Assembly: GCA_002336895.1 (NCBI GenBank)
Contig: DDFC01000032.1
Coordinates: 435,904-499,903 of the forward strand
Source of the DNA: Verrucomicrobiaceae bacterium UBA1938
Lineage (GTDB): Bacteria; Verrucomicrobiota; Verrucomicrobiia; Verrucomicrobiales; Verrucomicrobiaceae
Direction of reading: 5' to 3'
Length of the DNA: 64,000 nucleotides
This document shows, piece after piece, positions 1 to 9,436 of the stretch; the stretch's first letter is position 1, and each line of letters opens with the position of its first letter. Under the pieces are notes generated by a model. It saw only the letters and a program-made list of their open reading frames with translations, did no database searches and was not told the origin of the DNA. Position numbers and translations under genes: made by a program.

Positions 1-573
1 GAGCTCTCCCACGCGAAGCTTTGGCGCGGGCTGCAGCACACCGGGGGATGAATCCGGCGAGTTCTCCAAGCCTTCGTTTGTGCCAAAGACGCCTATGAGC
101 ATCTCCACCTTGTCGTAGTAAGGCGCGATGTCGTCATAGCTGATCGGCCAGTCGAAGCCGATACCATAGCGTGTGCGCGGTTTGAAGTCATACGGTCCGT
201 TGCGCAGGGTGATGCGCCCCCAGTGATTGGTGCGCCCGCCCATCATGCGCTGCCGCCACCAGCGAAACTGGCTCTCCGGCTCCTTGCTGGCATTGGTGTA
301 GGGTTCGCCGGGAATGTCCCAGCCGCTGTTGATGGAGCAGTCGTGGAAGCCGTACTGCTTGTCTGGCGTCTTTTCACCACGCAGCGGGGCCTGGCTGGGG
401 AGCTGCAGCATGGCCACCTCGGACTGCACATCAAACGAACGCCCGGCCTCCAATATGAGGACCTTCAGGCCCTCCATCGTCAATGTGTAGGCCGTCTGCC
501 CACCCCCTGCCCCTGAACCAACGATGACGACGTCATAGGAATCCTGTAGCTTGTCGGCAGTGATGATGGGCAT
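1..573 (-). CDS. GMC-family oxidoreductase (choline dehydrogenase-like), C-terminus beyond window edge
   Basis: Flavoprotein of the glucose-methanol-choline family, N-terminal 191 residues only; the frame stays open to base 1. The translation opens MPIITADKLQDSYDVVIVGS and continues with a GxGxxG-type FAD-binding loop (VGSGAGGGQTAY, about residues 18-29) and the acidic ILEAGR strand that binds the ADP ribose. Further on, WRQRMMGGRTNHWG matches the GMC signature region that covers the flavin. No signal peptide is visible, so export would need a partner with a Tat signal. It is the last visible gene of the minus-strand cassette, 39 bases after the DUF1552 gene. In PVC bacteria such GMC proteins often accompany secreted oxidation systems. 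The substrate cannot be read from this fragment. Confidence 0.88.
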   Translation of the reverse strand, partial: MPIITADKLQDSYDVVIVGSGAGGGQTAYTLTMEGLKVLILEAGRSFDVQSEVAMLQLPSQAPLRGEKTPDKQYGFHDCSINSGWDIPGEPYTNASKEPESQFRWWRQRMMGGRTNHWGRITLRNGPYDFKPRTRYGIGFDWPISYDDIAPYYDKVEMLIGVFGTNEGLENSPDSSPGVLQPAPKLRVGEL

Positions 574-612
574 AGGCGGAGACAAAAATGGAAAGACGAG
601 AACGCGTGTTTT

Positions 613-1944
613 TCAAACCTCTTCCAGCATCATTTTCGCATCGCCAAAATTCTTCAGGCGCTGCCCCATTTTATCCATCATCGACATAAAGAGTCGGCAC
701 ATCTGGCGCTCGGGCTTGCCTTTGTAATCCAAGGCACGCCCCCCTCTGAGCCGTCCGCCTGCGCCGCCGAGCACGATGACAGGGAGCTGGTCGTTGTCGT
801 GCTTAGCGCCGGCCATCATGCTGGAGCAGTGCATGATCATGGTGTTGTCCAGCAGCGTACGCGGGCCTTCCTGGATGGCGACCAGCTTCCGAGCAAGATA
901 GGCGAGCTGCTCCATGAAGAACTGGTTCACCTTGAGCCAGTCCTCGCCATCACTGTGCGAGAGCAGGTGGTGGATCATGTAGTCGATGCCATGCCCCGCC
1001 TGCTGAATGCTGGGGAGATTGGGGAAGCGGAGAGCGCTGTGATCATTATTCAGCTTGAGCGTGGTGATGCGTGTGGTGTCAGTCTGGAAACCAAGCACCA
1101 GAAGGTCGATCATGAGACGCATGTGCTCGCCGATGTCCTGAGGGATGCCATCGGCAGGTCGCTTGATGTTGGGCTTGTCGAGTGTGGGCCGCCAGCCCTG
1201 GAGTTCACCGCGTTTGCCTGCGTTTTCGATGCGCTTCTCCACATCGCGCACGGAATCGAGATATTCGTCGAGCTTGCGCTGGTCATTGCGGCTGATTTCC
1301 CGCCGCAAATCCTGCGCATCGGCCAGCACGGCATCCAGCACGCTCTTGTCTGCGGGGGAGGCTTCATCCTTGAACAGGCGGTCAAAAGCCAGCGCCGGAT
1401 AAAGCTCCAGCGGGGTCGGGGTCGTCGGCGAGCTCCACGAGATGTGCGAGCTGTAAAGCATCGAGTAGTTCTTGTGCACGGAGGGGTTTGATTTCTCACA
1501 CGCGAGCACAAGACTCGGCACCTTGGTGCTGCGGCCATAGGTCTGCGCGAGCACCTGGTCAAAACTGGTGCCTGACCGGATTTCTCCGCCCGAGGCAATC
1601 GGCGCACCCGAAAGCATGTTCCCCGTCTGCGAGGAGTGGATGTTCCCTTTTCTGGCCTCTTCGTGATACAGACCACGCACAAAAAGCATCTTTTCACGAA
1701 ACTCATGCAGCGGCTGCAGCACCCTGCCGAGCTCCATCCCCTTCCCTTCACCTTTGGCCCACCATTCTTTGGAATGAAAACCATTGCCGGAAAACGTCAC
1801 ACACAGGCGCACAGGCGCTTCGCTGGCGGGTTTGTCGCGTGTGGGCTCGTCGCCCCAGACATTGAAGGACTCCAGCCACGGCAGGGCCATGGAGACGCCG
1901 GTTCCGCGCAGGAAGGCGCGACGTGAGTAGCGGTGGGTGTTCAT
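613..1944 (-). CDS. DUF1552 domain protein, Tat-exported
   Basis: Protein of 443 aa covered by the DUF1552 family, whose biochemical role is unknown. The N-terminus has a twin-arginine signal (SRRAFLRGTG, residues 7-16), so export of a folded protein is likely. I place the start at 1944 rather than the upstream ATG at 1971: the upstream start would overlap the preceding gene, whereas 1944 leaves 7 bases after its stop and puts the Tat motif next to the start. It follows the DUF1592 gene, the usual partner of DUF1552 in Planctomycetes and Verrucomicrobia, and the pair probably acts together in the periplasm. Functional wording beyond this is inference. Confidence 0.9.
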   Translation of the reverse strand: MNTHRYSRRAFLRGTGVSMALPWLESFNVWGDEPTRDKPASEAPVRLCVTFSGNGFHSKEWWAKGEGKGMELGRVLQPLHEFREKMLFVRGLYHEEARKGNIHSSQTGNMLSGAPIASGGEIRSGTSFDQVLAQTYGRSTKVPSLVLACEKSNPSVHKNYSMLYSSHISWSSPTTPTPLELYPALAFDRLFKDEASPADKSVLDAVLADAQDLRREISRNDQRKLDEYLDSVRDVEKRIENAGKRGELQGWRPTLDKPNIKRPADGIPQDIGEHMRLMIDLLVLGFQTDTTRITTLKLNNDHSALRFPNLPSIQQAGHGIDYMIHHLLSHSDGEDWLKVNQFFMEQLAYLARKLVAIQEGPRTLLDNTMIMHCSSMMAGAKHDNDQLPVIVLGGAGGRLRGGRALDYKGKPERQMCRLFMSMMDKMGQRLKNFGDAKMMLEEV

Positions 1945-1951
1945 AAAAGAT

Positions 1952-4912
1952 TCAGTGCTGGGCGATGGCATCCTTTCCGCGAACCTCCCGAAACTGCGGG
2001 CTGCGGACGATCAGACTGATGAGAGTGCCAATGCGCTGGTCACTCCGCACCATGGAGTCGATGAGAGGCTTGTCCGAAAGCTGCACGCTGCGGCCGAGGG
2101 CATAGCCGAGCAGCTTCCGGCAGAATTGGCGGAGGAAGTCGTCGCCGCGCTTGTTGAGGAGGTAGTCGCGCAGGTCGTTGAGGCCGTTCACGGCAGTGCC
2201 GTCTGGCAGTGTGGCTTTGGTGTCGGCCTGTCGAGAGCGACCGATGGCGTCGAAGCCTTCCAAGGCGAAGCCATAGGGGTCAATGCGACGATGGCAGCCT
2301 GCGCAATTTTCGTCGCGGCTGTGGCGTTCGATCAACTGCCGCTCGCTGAGGTTTGCGGGCGTTTCTTCAGGCAGGACCGGAACACCTTTGGGGGGAACCG
2401 GCAGCTTGTCCCCCAGAATGACCTCGCTGAGCCAGGTGCCGCGCAGAATGGCGCTGGTGCGTGAGGCACCCGACTGCTTGGCCAGCGTGGCGGCAAAGCC
2501 AAGGATGCCCCCCCTGCCCTGAGCGTGCAGGCCATCGATACGCCGCCAGTCATCTCCCTTCACGCCGAATCCATAGTGCTGTGCGAGGCTGGCGTTGACG
2601 AATGTGTGATCGGCATTGAGCAGCGAGAGCACGCTGCGGTCGTTTTGGAACAGGTCGATGAAGAAACGTGTCACCTCCTCCTGCATGTCAGCACGCAGGG
2701 AGACGAAGGTGGGGAAGTGGCGCTCGCTCTTTTCATCCAAAGTTTCGACATCACGCACATGCAGCCACTGACAGCCAAACTCGGTGGCTAGACGGCGGAT
2801 TTTGGCGTCTTTCAGCATGCGGCCAGCTTGTGCCGCCAGCACGGCGGAATCGTGCAGTTTTCCGGCAGCCGCAAGCTGACTCAGCTCATCATCCGGCGTT
2901 GATGACCAGAGGAAGTAGCTCAGGCGTGTGGCGAGTTCTTGGTCATTCACCGGCACGGCCTTTATTCCTGGTGCGGCTTTCTCGCCCCGGTACAAAAACG
3001 CCGGAGCCACGAGCACGCGGGCGAGCAGCAGGCGCATCGCAGCGTCATGCGGCAGCTCCTGCTTTCGCAGTTTTTGATACAAGGAACGCAGTTCATTCTG
3101 CTCGGCAGCGCTCAAAGAATGACGCCAGGCACGCGCGGCGAATTCGAGTGCGGCCTGCATGTGGCGCGGTTCGGCGGCGAGTTGCTGCCGTTTGAACAGC
3201 TCGGCATCACGATAAATGGGTTCACGCAGCGGTTCAAAGGCTTTGGGATCGGCATCCTGCGTTGCGAACTGCCAGAGCTGCTCAAAGACATCGACCTCCT
3301 TCAAGGGCGCTTCACTTATGAAACGCAGTTCGTCCCACAAGCGGTCGATTTCAGCGATCTGATCCTTGTTGAGCATCAACCGCTTCAACTGCTCATCCTC
3401 ACGATAGAACAGCGTGAGCGTGACCACCTCATCAGCCGGAACGATCTTGGTGTAGCAGAGCGCAGCGGGGAACAGCATGCGGAATTCGGCGATCTGGGCG
3501 GTGAGGCGCTTCCGCATGTCACTGTCGTCCCCCACGAGGATGGGCGCATCGAAGCTCAGGGGTTTTTCACCATCCGACCATGTGCCCTTTTTGGTGGGCT
3601 TATTGACAGTTACCCTGCTGGCAACCAGTCCAGGTGGTGTGGCGGGTTTTGCGGTCAGCACACGCACCTGCACGGCACCCTGGGAATCAGGATGCAGCCG
3701 GACGTGGATGACAAATTCAGCATCTTTCCCGATGACGTCAGGCATGACGACTTCATCGCCATTGATTGCGATGGGCCGGTCTTTCTGGCCCGGCGCGACG
3801 AGCCGGGCATTTTCCCAAATCGCGCTGGCCTGACCGATGGCGGATGAGACCAGATGAAGCTTCGACACGCCGCTGGTCGGCAGCTTGATTCGCAACACTT
3901 CGCTGGAGGTCAGCGGCAGTACGGGCACCTGCCAGGATTTTGGTCCGTTGAGCTTGCCGATGTGTCCAATGGAGCTGAAGCGCCACAGCGCTTTCTGCCA
4001 TTGTGCGATGGCTCCGGCCATCTGTGCTGCCGAGGCTCCTGCACGCCACTGCTGGCGCACTTGGTCAAGGACCACATTCGGCTCCGTTCCTTCAAGAGCC
4101 GCACGAAGTTTGCCAAGATATTTCGGGTTCAGCTTCGCGGCCATCTGGGCATCACGCGTTGCTGTGAGGTATTGCTCCAAAGGCAGAACGCCGCTATCAC
4201 CGGTGTCTAGATTGATGCCCTGGGCCTGCACCTGCATGCCACTGCCCGACGCTGAAAACCGGGCATAGAATGCACGAATTCTGGCCAATGCCTCATCTGT
4301 CCAGTCGCGCTGCGAGGTGCGAGAAGAAAAGCTCAGGCCATTCGGTGTCAAAACCGCGTGGCTGGCGATGTCCTTCGCTGCATCAAGGTATTTGCTCAGA
4401 AGCGCGGGCGACATGACGAGCGCCGCGCCTGCATTGGTGAAGCCTTCGCCTGCCGCTCCATCCACCGGAAATTCCTTTGCGGGATCAAGCGACGCCACCC
4501 CTGTCAGATCGCGGAGGGTGTAGGTGTACTCCATGTTGGAGAGGCGTCGCAGCACCACGGGTCCGGGATCACCGGCACTGGCGAGCGCCACTTCCTCCAG
4601 CCGGTCCTGCACCCATGCCGTCAGCAGTTTTTTCTGTTCCGGGGAAAGCTGCGGCTCCTTCTTCGGCGGCATCTCGCCCATGTGAATCTGCTCCAGCACG
4701 CCTTCCCAGATCATGGGCTCGCGCTTGATGTCTGCGACGGTGGCGAAACGCTCCAGATCGAGATCGCCCTTCTGCTTCTCGGTGGAATGGCAGGAATTGC
4801 ATCGCTCTTTGATCAGGGGAAGAATCGATCCTTGAAAATCATCTGCGCCAAGAACTCTACCATGAAATGCCACAACTAAAGCGATGGCGTTGATTGAATT
4901 GCAAAACTTCAT
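1952..4912 (-). CDS. DUF1592-type multidomain cytochrome c-like protein (PSCyt1-DUF1587-DUF1595-DUF1592-DUF1588-DUF1585)
   Basis: Large 986-aa exported protein. A short signal-like hydrophobic N-terminus is followed by a planctomycete cytochrome c domain with a CNSCH heme motif at 38-42 and the IHMGEMPPKK segment that often carries the distal methionine. DUF1587 (RRLSNMEYTYTLRDLTG), a central region, DUF1592 (LATRLSYFLWSSTPDDEL), DUF1588 with a second CAGCH motif at 870-874 (CAGCHRRIDPYGFALEGFD) and DUF1585 at the C-terminus follow in order. Two CxxCH motifs suggest two covalent c-type hemes. Its ATG overlaps the stop of the downstream DUF1501 gene by four bases on the opposite reading side, and DUF1552 follows 7 bases after its own stop, which points to tightly coupled expression. 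The enzymatic role is unknown; electron transfer from a periplasmic oxidation is the plausible inference. Confidence 0.92.
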   Translation of the reverse strand: MKFCNSINAIALVVAFHGRVLGADDFQGSILPLIKERCNSCHSTEKQKGDLDLERFATVADIKREPMIWEGVLEQIHMGEMPPKKEPQLSPEQKKLLTAWVQDRLEEVALASAGDPGPVVLRRLSNMEYTYTLRDLTGVASLDPAKEFPVDGAAGEGFTNAGAALVMSPALLSKYLDAAKDIASHAVLTPNGLSFSSRTSQRDWTDEALARIRAFYARFSASGSGMQVQAQGINLDTGDSGVLPLEQYLTATRDAQMAAKLNPKYLGKLRAALEGTEPNVVLDQVRQQWRAGASAAQMAGAIAQWQKALWRFSSIGHIGKLNGPKSWQVPVLPLTSSEVLRIKLPTSGVSKLHLVSSAIGQASAIWENARLVAPGQKDRPIAINGDEVVMPDVIGKDAEFVIHVRLHPDSQGAVQVRVLTAKPATPPGLVASRVTVNKPTKKGTWSDGEKPLSFDAPILVGDDSDMRKRLTAQIAEFRMLFPAALCYTKIVPADEVVTLTLFYREDEQLKRLMLNKDQIAEIDRLWDELRFISEAPLKEVDVFEQLWQFATQDADPKAFEPLREPIYRDAELFKRQQLAAEPRHMQAALEFAARAWRHSLSAAEQNELRSLYQKLRKQELPHDAAMRLLLARVLVAPAFLYRGEKAAPGIKAVPVNDQELATRLSYFLWSSTPDDELSQLAAAGKLHDSAVLAAQAGRMLKDAKIRRLATEFGCQWLHVRDVETLDEKSERHFPTFVSLRADMQEEVTRFFIDLFQNDRSVLSLLNADHTFVNASLAQHYGFGVKGDDWRRIDGLHAQGRGGILGFAATLAKQSGASRTSAILRGTWLSEVILGDKLPVPPKGVPVLPEETPANLSERQLIERHSRDENCAGCHRRIDPYGFALEGFDAIGRSRQADTKATLPDGTAVNGLNDLRDYLLNKRGDDFLRQFCRKLLGYALGRSVQLSDKPLIDSMVRSDQRIGTLISLIVRSPQFREVRGKDAIAQH

Positions 4913-6309
4913 GCCAGAATCTCCTTCACGACATTGCCATAAACATCCGTCAGCCGGAAATCGCGGCCAAGGTGCCGCCAGGTCAGCTTTTCGTGGTCGA
5001 GGCCAAGCTGGTTCAAGATGGTGGCATGCAGATCATGCAGATGCACTTTCCCGGACACAGGGCGGAAGCCGAAGTCATCAGTCTCACCAAAGGTGACACC
5101 GGGCCTGATGCCTCCGCCGGCCATCCAGGAGCAGAAGCTTTCGGGCTGATGCTCGCGGCCATGCTTTTCGATGGGCGAGGTGCCGCTGAGATCCTGGCTC
5201 CAAGGCGTGCGGCCAAACTCACCGCTCCAGATGACAAGCGTGTCCTCCAGCAGGCCACGCGATTTGAGGTCCTTGATCAAGGCGGCGCAGGGCTGGTCGC
5301 TGGCAGCGCAGCTTTTCGGCAGGGCGTCGCGGATGTTGCCGTGGTGATCCCAGCCTCCCATGGTGACCTGCACAAAGCGTACGCCCGCCTCGCTCATCTT
5401 GCGCGCCAGCAGGCAGGCCCGGGCGTTTTTGTCGGTGTCTTTGCCGCCGATGCCATAGAGCTGCTTCGTTGCCTCGGATTCATTGGAGATGTCCACGAGT
5501 TCAGGCGCGGAGGTCTGCATGCGGAAGGCGGTCTCCATGCTTTCGATCATGCCTTCCATGCGTGCGTCGGCCCCCTGCTGTTCGAGCAGGCGTTTGTTCA
5601 TGCGCTGTGTGAAGTCGATGCGGGCGCGCTGGGCCTTCGCATCGCCGGAGACATCGGCGAGATAGTCGATGGCGGACTGCTTGTCGCCGGAGGGAATGAC
5701 GACCTTCGTGCCTTGATGGGCGGCGGGCAGAAATGAGGAGCCGTAGAGGCGTGTGTCGCTGTCAGGATGAATGCTGATGAAGCCGGGCAGGTTCTGATTT
5801 TCCGCACCCAGGCCATAGCTGATCCATGAGCCCATGGAGGGACGCACATCCGCCGTGACACCGGTGTGAAACTGCAGCGCGGCGGGCTGATGCTGGTTGT
5901 TGTCCGCATGCACGGCGCGCAGCAGGCAGATCTCATCGGCAATGCTGGCCGTGTGCGGCAGGAGGTCTGAGATCATCATGCCGGACTGCCCGCGCGGCCT
6001 GACTTCGCCATGAGTTGCCAGCGCGAGAAATTTGTCCGTGCCGACCCGAAGCTCATTGGTGTTGATGGGTGCGCTGATCTTCTGGCCATGCATGCGCCGG
6101 ATGTAATCCTTTGGATCAAACAAATCCGGCTGTGACGGACCACCGGACATGAAGAGGAAGATCACGCGCCTGGCCTTCGCAGGAAAACGCGGAGCCCTGA
6201 CCGCAAGCGGACTCTGCGCGGCCTGAACCAAATCATGCAAGGCAAGCGCGCCAAAGCCAGTGGCGGTGCGCTGGAGCCAGGATCGGCGGGAGAGGGCGTG
6301 CGTGTTCAT
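4909..6309 (-). CDS. DUF1501 domain protein, Tat-exported
   Basis: Protein of 466 aa, a full-length DUF1501 member, related to the alkaline phosphatase/sulfatase fold. A twin-arginine signal (LSRRSWLQRT) lies near residues 7-16, and MSGGPSQPDLFDPK (about 54-67) and WSGEFGRTPW are typical family segments. These correspond to places where sulfatase-like enzymes bind metal, but the catalytic Ser/Cys-containing sulfatase motif is absent, so calling it a sulfatase would be wrong. It overlaps the DUF1553 gene upstream (6306) and the DUF1592 gene downstream (4912) by four bases each, so three consecutive genes are translationally coupled. DUF1501 almost always neighbours DUF1553 in PVC genomes, which suggests the two form one functional unit. 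Confidence 0.93.
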   Translation of the reverse strand: MNTHALSRRSWLQRTATGFGALALHDLVQAAQSPLAVRAPRFPAKARRVIFLFMSGGPSQPDLFDPKDYIRRMHGQKISAPINTNELRVGTDKFLALATHGEVRPRGQSGMMISDLLPHTASIADEICLLRAVHADNNQHQPAALQFHTGVTADVRPSMGSWISYGLGAENQNLPGFISIHPDSDTRLYGSSFLPAAHQGTKVVIPSGDKQSAIDYLADVSGDAKAQRARIDFTQRMNKRLLEQQGADARMEGMIESMETAFRMQTSAPELVDISNESEATKQLYGIGGKDTDKNARACLLARKMSEAGVRFVQVTMGGWDHHGNIRDALPKSCAASDQPCAALIKDLKSRGLLEDTLVIWSGEFGRTPWSQDLSGTSPIEKHGREHQPESFCSWMAGGGIRPGVTFGETDDFGFRPVSGKVHLHDLHATILNQLGLDHEKLTWRHLGRDFRLTDVYGNVVKEILA

Positions 6310-8747
6310 AGGCGGAGCAGAAATTCATTGGATGAGAGCAGGGCGTGGCTCAGCTCGATCCATGCTTTGTCAGCGGGCATGGATTCGAGAAACTTCACGG
6401 CATCCTCGCGCTCGGTGCTGGTGACCGGGCGGCTGAGGATGCGCAGCCAGAGGGCTTCAATGCGCGCGCCCGTGTTTGGCTCGGTGTCGGTGAGTTGTTT
6501 GGCGAGCTCGGTGGCACGAGCGCGTACGATTTCGCTGTTGAGCAGGAACAGCGCCTGGGTGGGCACGGCGGTCTCGGCGCGTTTGCCGGCAATCTGGGCA
6601 GGCTGGGTGAAGTCGAACACATCCCGCAGCTTCGCGGAACCGGGCTGTGCCGCCGTGCGAATGACGGGAAGATAGATGGTGCGCTCAAAGTCCTGCGCAG
6701 GACGCATTTTTTTGAAGGCAAAGGCGGGGGGATTCACCGCCTTCGGGCTGAGACTGGTGACATTTTCAGGGAACTCCAGCGGCAGGGCGGGGCCTCCTCC
6801 TGCGGGTGTGAGCCTGCCGCTGATGGCGAGCATGGAGTCACGGATCGCCTCGGCATCGAGACGCTGGCGGTTCATGCGCCAGAGCAATCGGTTGTCAGGG
6901 TCTTTTGCCTCAGCGATGGCATTGTGCGCACTGCTCATCCGGTAGGCTCGGCTGAGAACGAGTTCTCGGATGAGCTGCTTCTGCGACCAGCCGTTTTTTA
7001 TGAAGCGGGCGGCGAGGTAATCCAGCAGTTCGGGATGCGATGGCGTCTCCCCTCGGGCACCAAAGTAATCAACACTCCGCACAAGCCCCTCGCCGAAAAG
7101 CTTCTGCCAGATGCGGTTCACCGTGACGCGGGCGGTGAGAGGATTGCGTGCATCGGCAATCCAGTCGGCCAGCTGCGCTCTGCCGCTTTGACCGTCAGGA
7201 ATCGGAGGGAATGCGGCCCACGATGCCACGCGAATTGCGCCACGTTTCACGGAATCGCCCAGCGCATAGGGATTGCCGCGAATGGTGATGCGCATGTCGG
7301 CTGGCTTTTCACGGTCATGCACGGCGAAGGCCTTGGGTGCCACTGGGGCGAAGAACTTGGCGTGCTCGATCTGCCCGTTGGTCGTCTTGATGCGTGTGGC
7401 CAGCTCATCACGCTTTTTTTCAAGGCCGGGCTTCGCTTCCTTGGTGGCGCTGGCAATCTGTGGCTCCAGAGCGGCCTTTTCTTTGCTAGCTTTGTCACGT
7501 TCGTTTTCCCACTGGCGGATCCTGGCCTCGTTCGCAGCAAGCAATCGTTCACGTCCGGCCTTTTGATCCGCCGTCTCAGGCAGCTCAGTTTTGTTCACGC
7601 TGCTCCAGACTCCGTTGTCGGTCTTGTAGGTCGCATCGGTGCTGCGGAACAAGCCCGCGATGGCGTAGTAGTCTGTCTGTGCGATGGGATCAAACTTGTG
7701 ATCGTGGCAGCGCACGCAGCCGAGCGTCATGCCAAGGAACGCGGTGCCGATTTTGCTGACCTGCTGATCGACGAGATCGTGCTCCATCTTGAGCTTGTCC
7801 ACGGCGACGATCTCGACATCGCCCAAAACGAGAAAGCCTGTGGCGGTGATATTGGCAGCTCGCTCCTGGGGTGACGCGGCTGGCAGCAGGTCCCCAGCGA
7901 TTTGTTCACGGATGAAGCGATCGAACGGCTTGTCAGTGTTGAAGGCATGAATGACGAAGTCGCGGTAGCGCCATGCATGCTCGGCAAAGACGTTGTTTGA
8001 GGTGCCTATCTGATCTGCATAGCCGACGAGATCAAGCCAGTGCCTCGCCCAGCGCTCTCCAAAGGCACTGGATTGCAGAAGGCGGTCCACAGCGGCGGCG
8101 TGGGAGGCGGGAGAATCATCAAACCGGACAAGATCCTCCGGTGTTGGTGGCAGGCCGGTGAGATCGAGCGAGACACGTCGCAGCCAGGTGTAGGCGTCCG
8201 CATCTGGCGCAGGAGAGAGGCTGCTGTCTTCGAGTTTGGCCAGAATAAAACGGTCCACAGGGTCCAGCGGCCAGTCCGTCTGCTTCACTGCAGGAGCGGT
8301 CCTGCCATGTACTGGCCGGAAGGCCCAGAATTTCCTGCCTTCCTCGATATTGATCACTCGTGCGGATTTGGCGCTGGTTTGCTGCACGCGTGAATCGGGA
8401 GCGCCCATGGCCACCCAGCGCTCCAGGATCTCGATCTCGCCCGCCGTCATCCTGCCCTTGGGAGGCATCTCCATTTCGGGATTGGTGTAGCGCACCGCTT
8501 CAATAACGTGACTTTTGGTCAGATCACCCGGCACGATGGCGGGACCGTTGTCTCCACCCGTCTGCCAGCCAGCTTTCAAATCGAGCGCGAGCCCGCCTTT
8601 GATCTTTTTCTCATGCGAATGGCACTCATAGCAGCGGCTCTGCAGCAGCGGCAGCACCTTCGATTCGAAGAAGGCCATGTCATCCCCCGCCTGCGCTGAA
8701 GCCAGCGCAATCATGGTGAAGCCAAGACTCTGGAGGACGCGGTTCAT
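6306..8747 (-). CDS. PSCyt1-PSCyt2-PSD1 (DUF1549/DUF1553) cytochrome-like protein
   Basis: Exported protein of 813 aa. Domains in order: signal peptide ending near ALASAQA, PSCyt1 with heme motif CYECH (39-43) and the MEMPPKGRM segment, PSCyt2/DUF1549 (RRVSLDLTGLPPTPED, then a second CVRCHDHKFDPI motif), a coiled-coil insert rich in Lys and Glu (about 400-470), and PSD1/DUF1553 (NPLTARVTVNRIWQKLFG). I start it at 8747, not 8765, because that ATG overlaps the gntR stop as ATGA and begins the signal peptide directly. It is coupled to the DUF1501 gene downstream by a second 4-base overlap. Two CxxCH motifs imply c-type heme attachment; substrate and electron acceptor are unknown. Confidence 0.92.
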   Translation of the reverse strand: MNRVLQSLGFTMIALASAQAGDDMAFFESKVLPLLQSRCYECHSHEKKIKGGLALDLKAGWQTGGDNGPAIVPGDLTKSHVIEAVRYTNPEMEMPPKGRMTAGEIEILERWVAMGAPDSRVQQTSAKSARVINIEEGRKFWAFRPVHGRTAPAVKQTDWPLDPVDRFILAKLEDSSLSPAPDADAYTWLRRVSLDLTGLPPTPEDLVRFDDSPASHAAAVDRLLQSSAFGERWARHWLDLVGYADQIGTSNNVFAEHAWRYRDFVIHAFNTDKPFDRFIREQIAGDLLPAASPQERAANITATGFLVLGDVEIVAVDKLKMEHDLVDQQVSKIGTAFLGMTLGCVRCHDHKFDPIAQTDYYAIAGLFRSTDATYKTDNGVWSSVNKTELPETADQKAGRERLLAANEARIRQWENERDKASKEKAALEPQIASATKEAKPGLEKKRDELATRIKTTNGQIEHAKFFAPVAPKAFAVHDREKPADMRITIRGNPYALGDSVKRGAIRVASWAAFPPIPDGQSGRAQLADWIADARNPLTARVTVNRIWQKLFGEGLVRSVDYFGARGETPSHPELLDYLAARFIKNGWSQKQLIRELVLSRAYRMSSAHNAIAEAKDPDNRLLWRMNRQRLDAEAIRDSMLAISGRLTPAGGGPALPLEFPENVTSLSPKAVNPPAFAFKKMRPAQDFERTIYLPVIRTAAQPGSAKLRDVFDFTQPAQIAGKRAETAVPTQALFLLNSEIVRARATELAKQLTDTEPNTGARIEALWLRILSRPVTSTEREDAVKFLESMPADKAWIELSHALLSSNEFLLRL

Positions 8748-9394
8748 GAGGAAAGCGGCAGCCATTCACGCCAGCCGAGGATGTGCTCACGCATCAGACG
8801 CTCGCAGACAGCAGGAGCTTGCGTTTTGAAGCTCTCGACGATGGACTGATGCGCCTCCACCGTCTCCCGAAGAGTCTCCTTGGTCTGGAGCTGATGGCTG
8901 CGGTGCAGACGTCCGAGCCACAGCTCCAGTTCGCCTCTTAGGGAACGCCAGAGCTTCAGCAGGCGCGCATTGCCGGAGGCTTCAAGAATGTGCTGGTGAA
9001 ACTCCAGGTCCAGCACCGTCACCTCCTGTACGGAGCGTGCACGGCGGGTGGCTGCCAGATTTTGTTCGAGCTTTGAAATGTCAGTCTTGAGAACCGGCGC
9101 AGCGAGACGTGAGGCAAGCGGCTCCAGAGCAAGCCGCAGCACAAACAGCTCCTCAAAATCCTGCGGGGTCAGGTCTTTGACGAAGGCACGTCCGGTAGGG
9201 CTGAACTCGACCAAGCCCTCACGCTCGAGTGCAAACAGCGCCTCACGCACCGGCACACGGCTGACCCCGAGCCGCCTGGCCACGGCGGATTCAGCCAGCA
9301 GCGCCCCCGGCGCGGAGGTGCCGTTCAATATTTCAGCGCGCAACCGCGAGGCGGCTGAATCGGATCGGAAGGCAGGATGATCAATGAGATTCAT
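8744..9394 (-). CDS. GntR-family regulator, FadR/FCD subfamily
   Basis: Transcription factor of 216 aa. The N-terminal winged helix includes RRLGVSRVPVREALFALERE (about 40-59), the classic GntR recognition region. The C-terminal all-helical FCD domain carries Asp129, His133, His182 and His204, spaced like the metal-binding residues of FCD sensors that bind small organic acids or sugar acids. It sits inside the cytochrome cassette: the DUF1501 gene upstream ends 42 bases before its start, and its own stop overlaps the PSD1 gene as ATGA. A perfect palindrome of the FCD operator type covers its start region, so it likely represses itself and the five genes behind it. The ligand is unknown, but would report on the substrate of the cassette. 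Confidence 0.93.
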   Translation of the reverse strand: MNLIDHPAFRSDSAASRLRAEILNGTSAPGALLAESAVARRLGVSRVPVREALFALEREGLVEFSPTGRAFVKDLTPQDFEELFVLRLALEPLASRLAAPVLKTDISKLEQNLAATRRARSVQEVTVLDLEFHQHILEASGNARLLKLWRSLRGELELWLGRLHRSHQLQTKETLRETVEAHQSIVESFKTQAPAVCERLMREHILGWREWLPLSS

Positions 9395-9425
9395 TCGGTA
9401 TACCGTTTTAATACGAACCGAATGA
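9391..9425 (-). promoter_or_regulatory. Candidate GntR operator overlapping the gntR start codon
   Basis: CGGTATACCG (9396-9405) is a perfect 10-base palindrome. It is nested in a larger inverted repeat: TCATTCGGT at 9391-9399 and ACCGAATGA at 9417-9425 are perfect complements 17 bases apart. FCD-type GntR proteins commonly bind GTATAC-centred palindromes. The site touches the gntR ATG (9392-9394), so binding would block initiation or elongation of the downstream half of the cassette. No good ribosome-binding sequence is visible before this ATG. Confidence 0.6.
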
Positions 9426-9436
9426 TCCTGTCTTTC

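Noticed and set aside
4909..6309. Sulfatase assignment for DUF1501 proteins
   Set aside because: They share the alkaline phosphatase fold but lack the C/S-x-P-x-R sulfatase signature, and no sulfatase-maturation gene is nearby.
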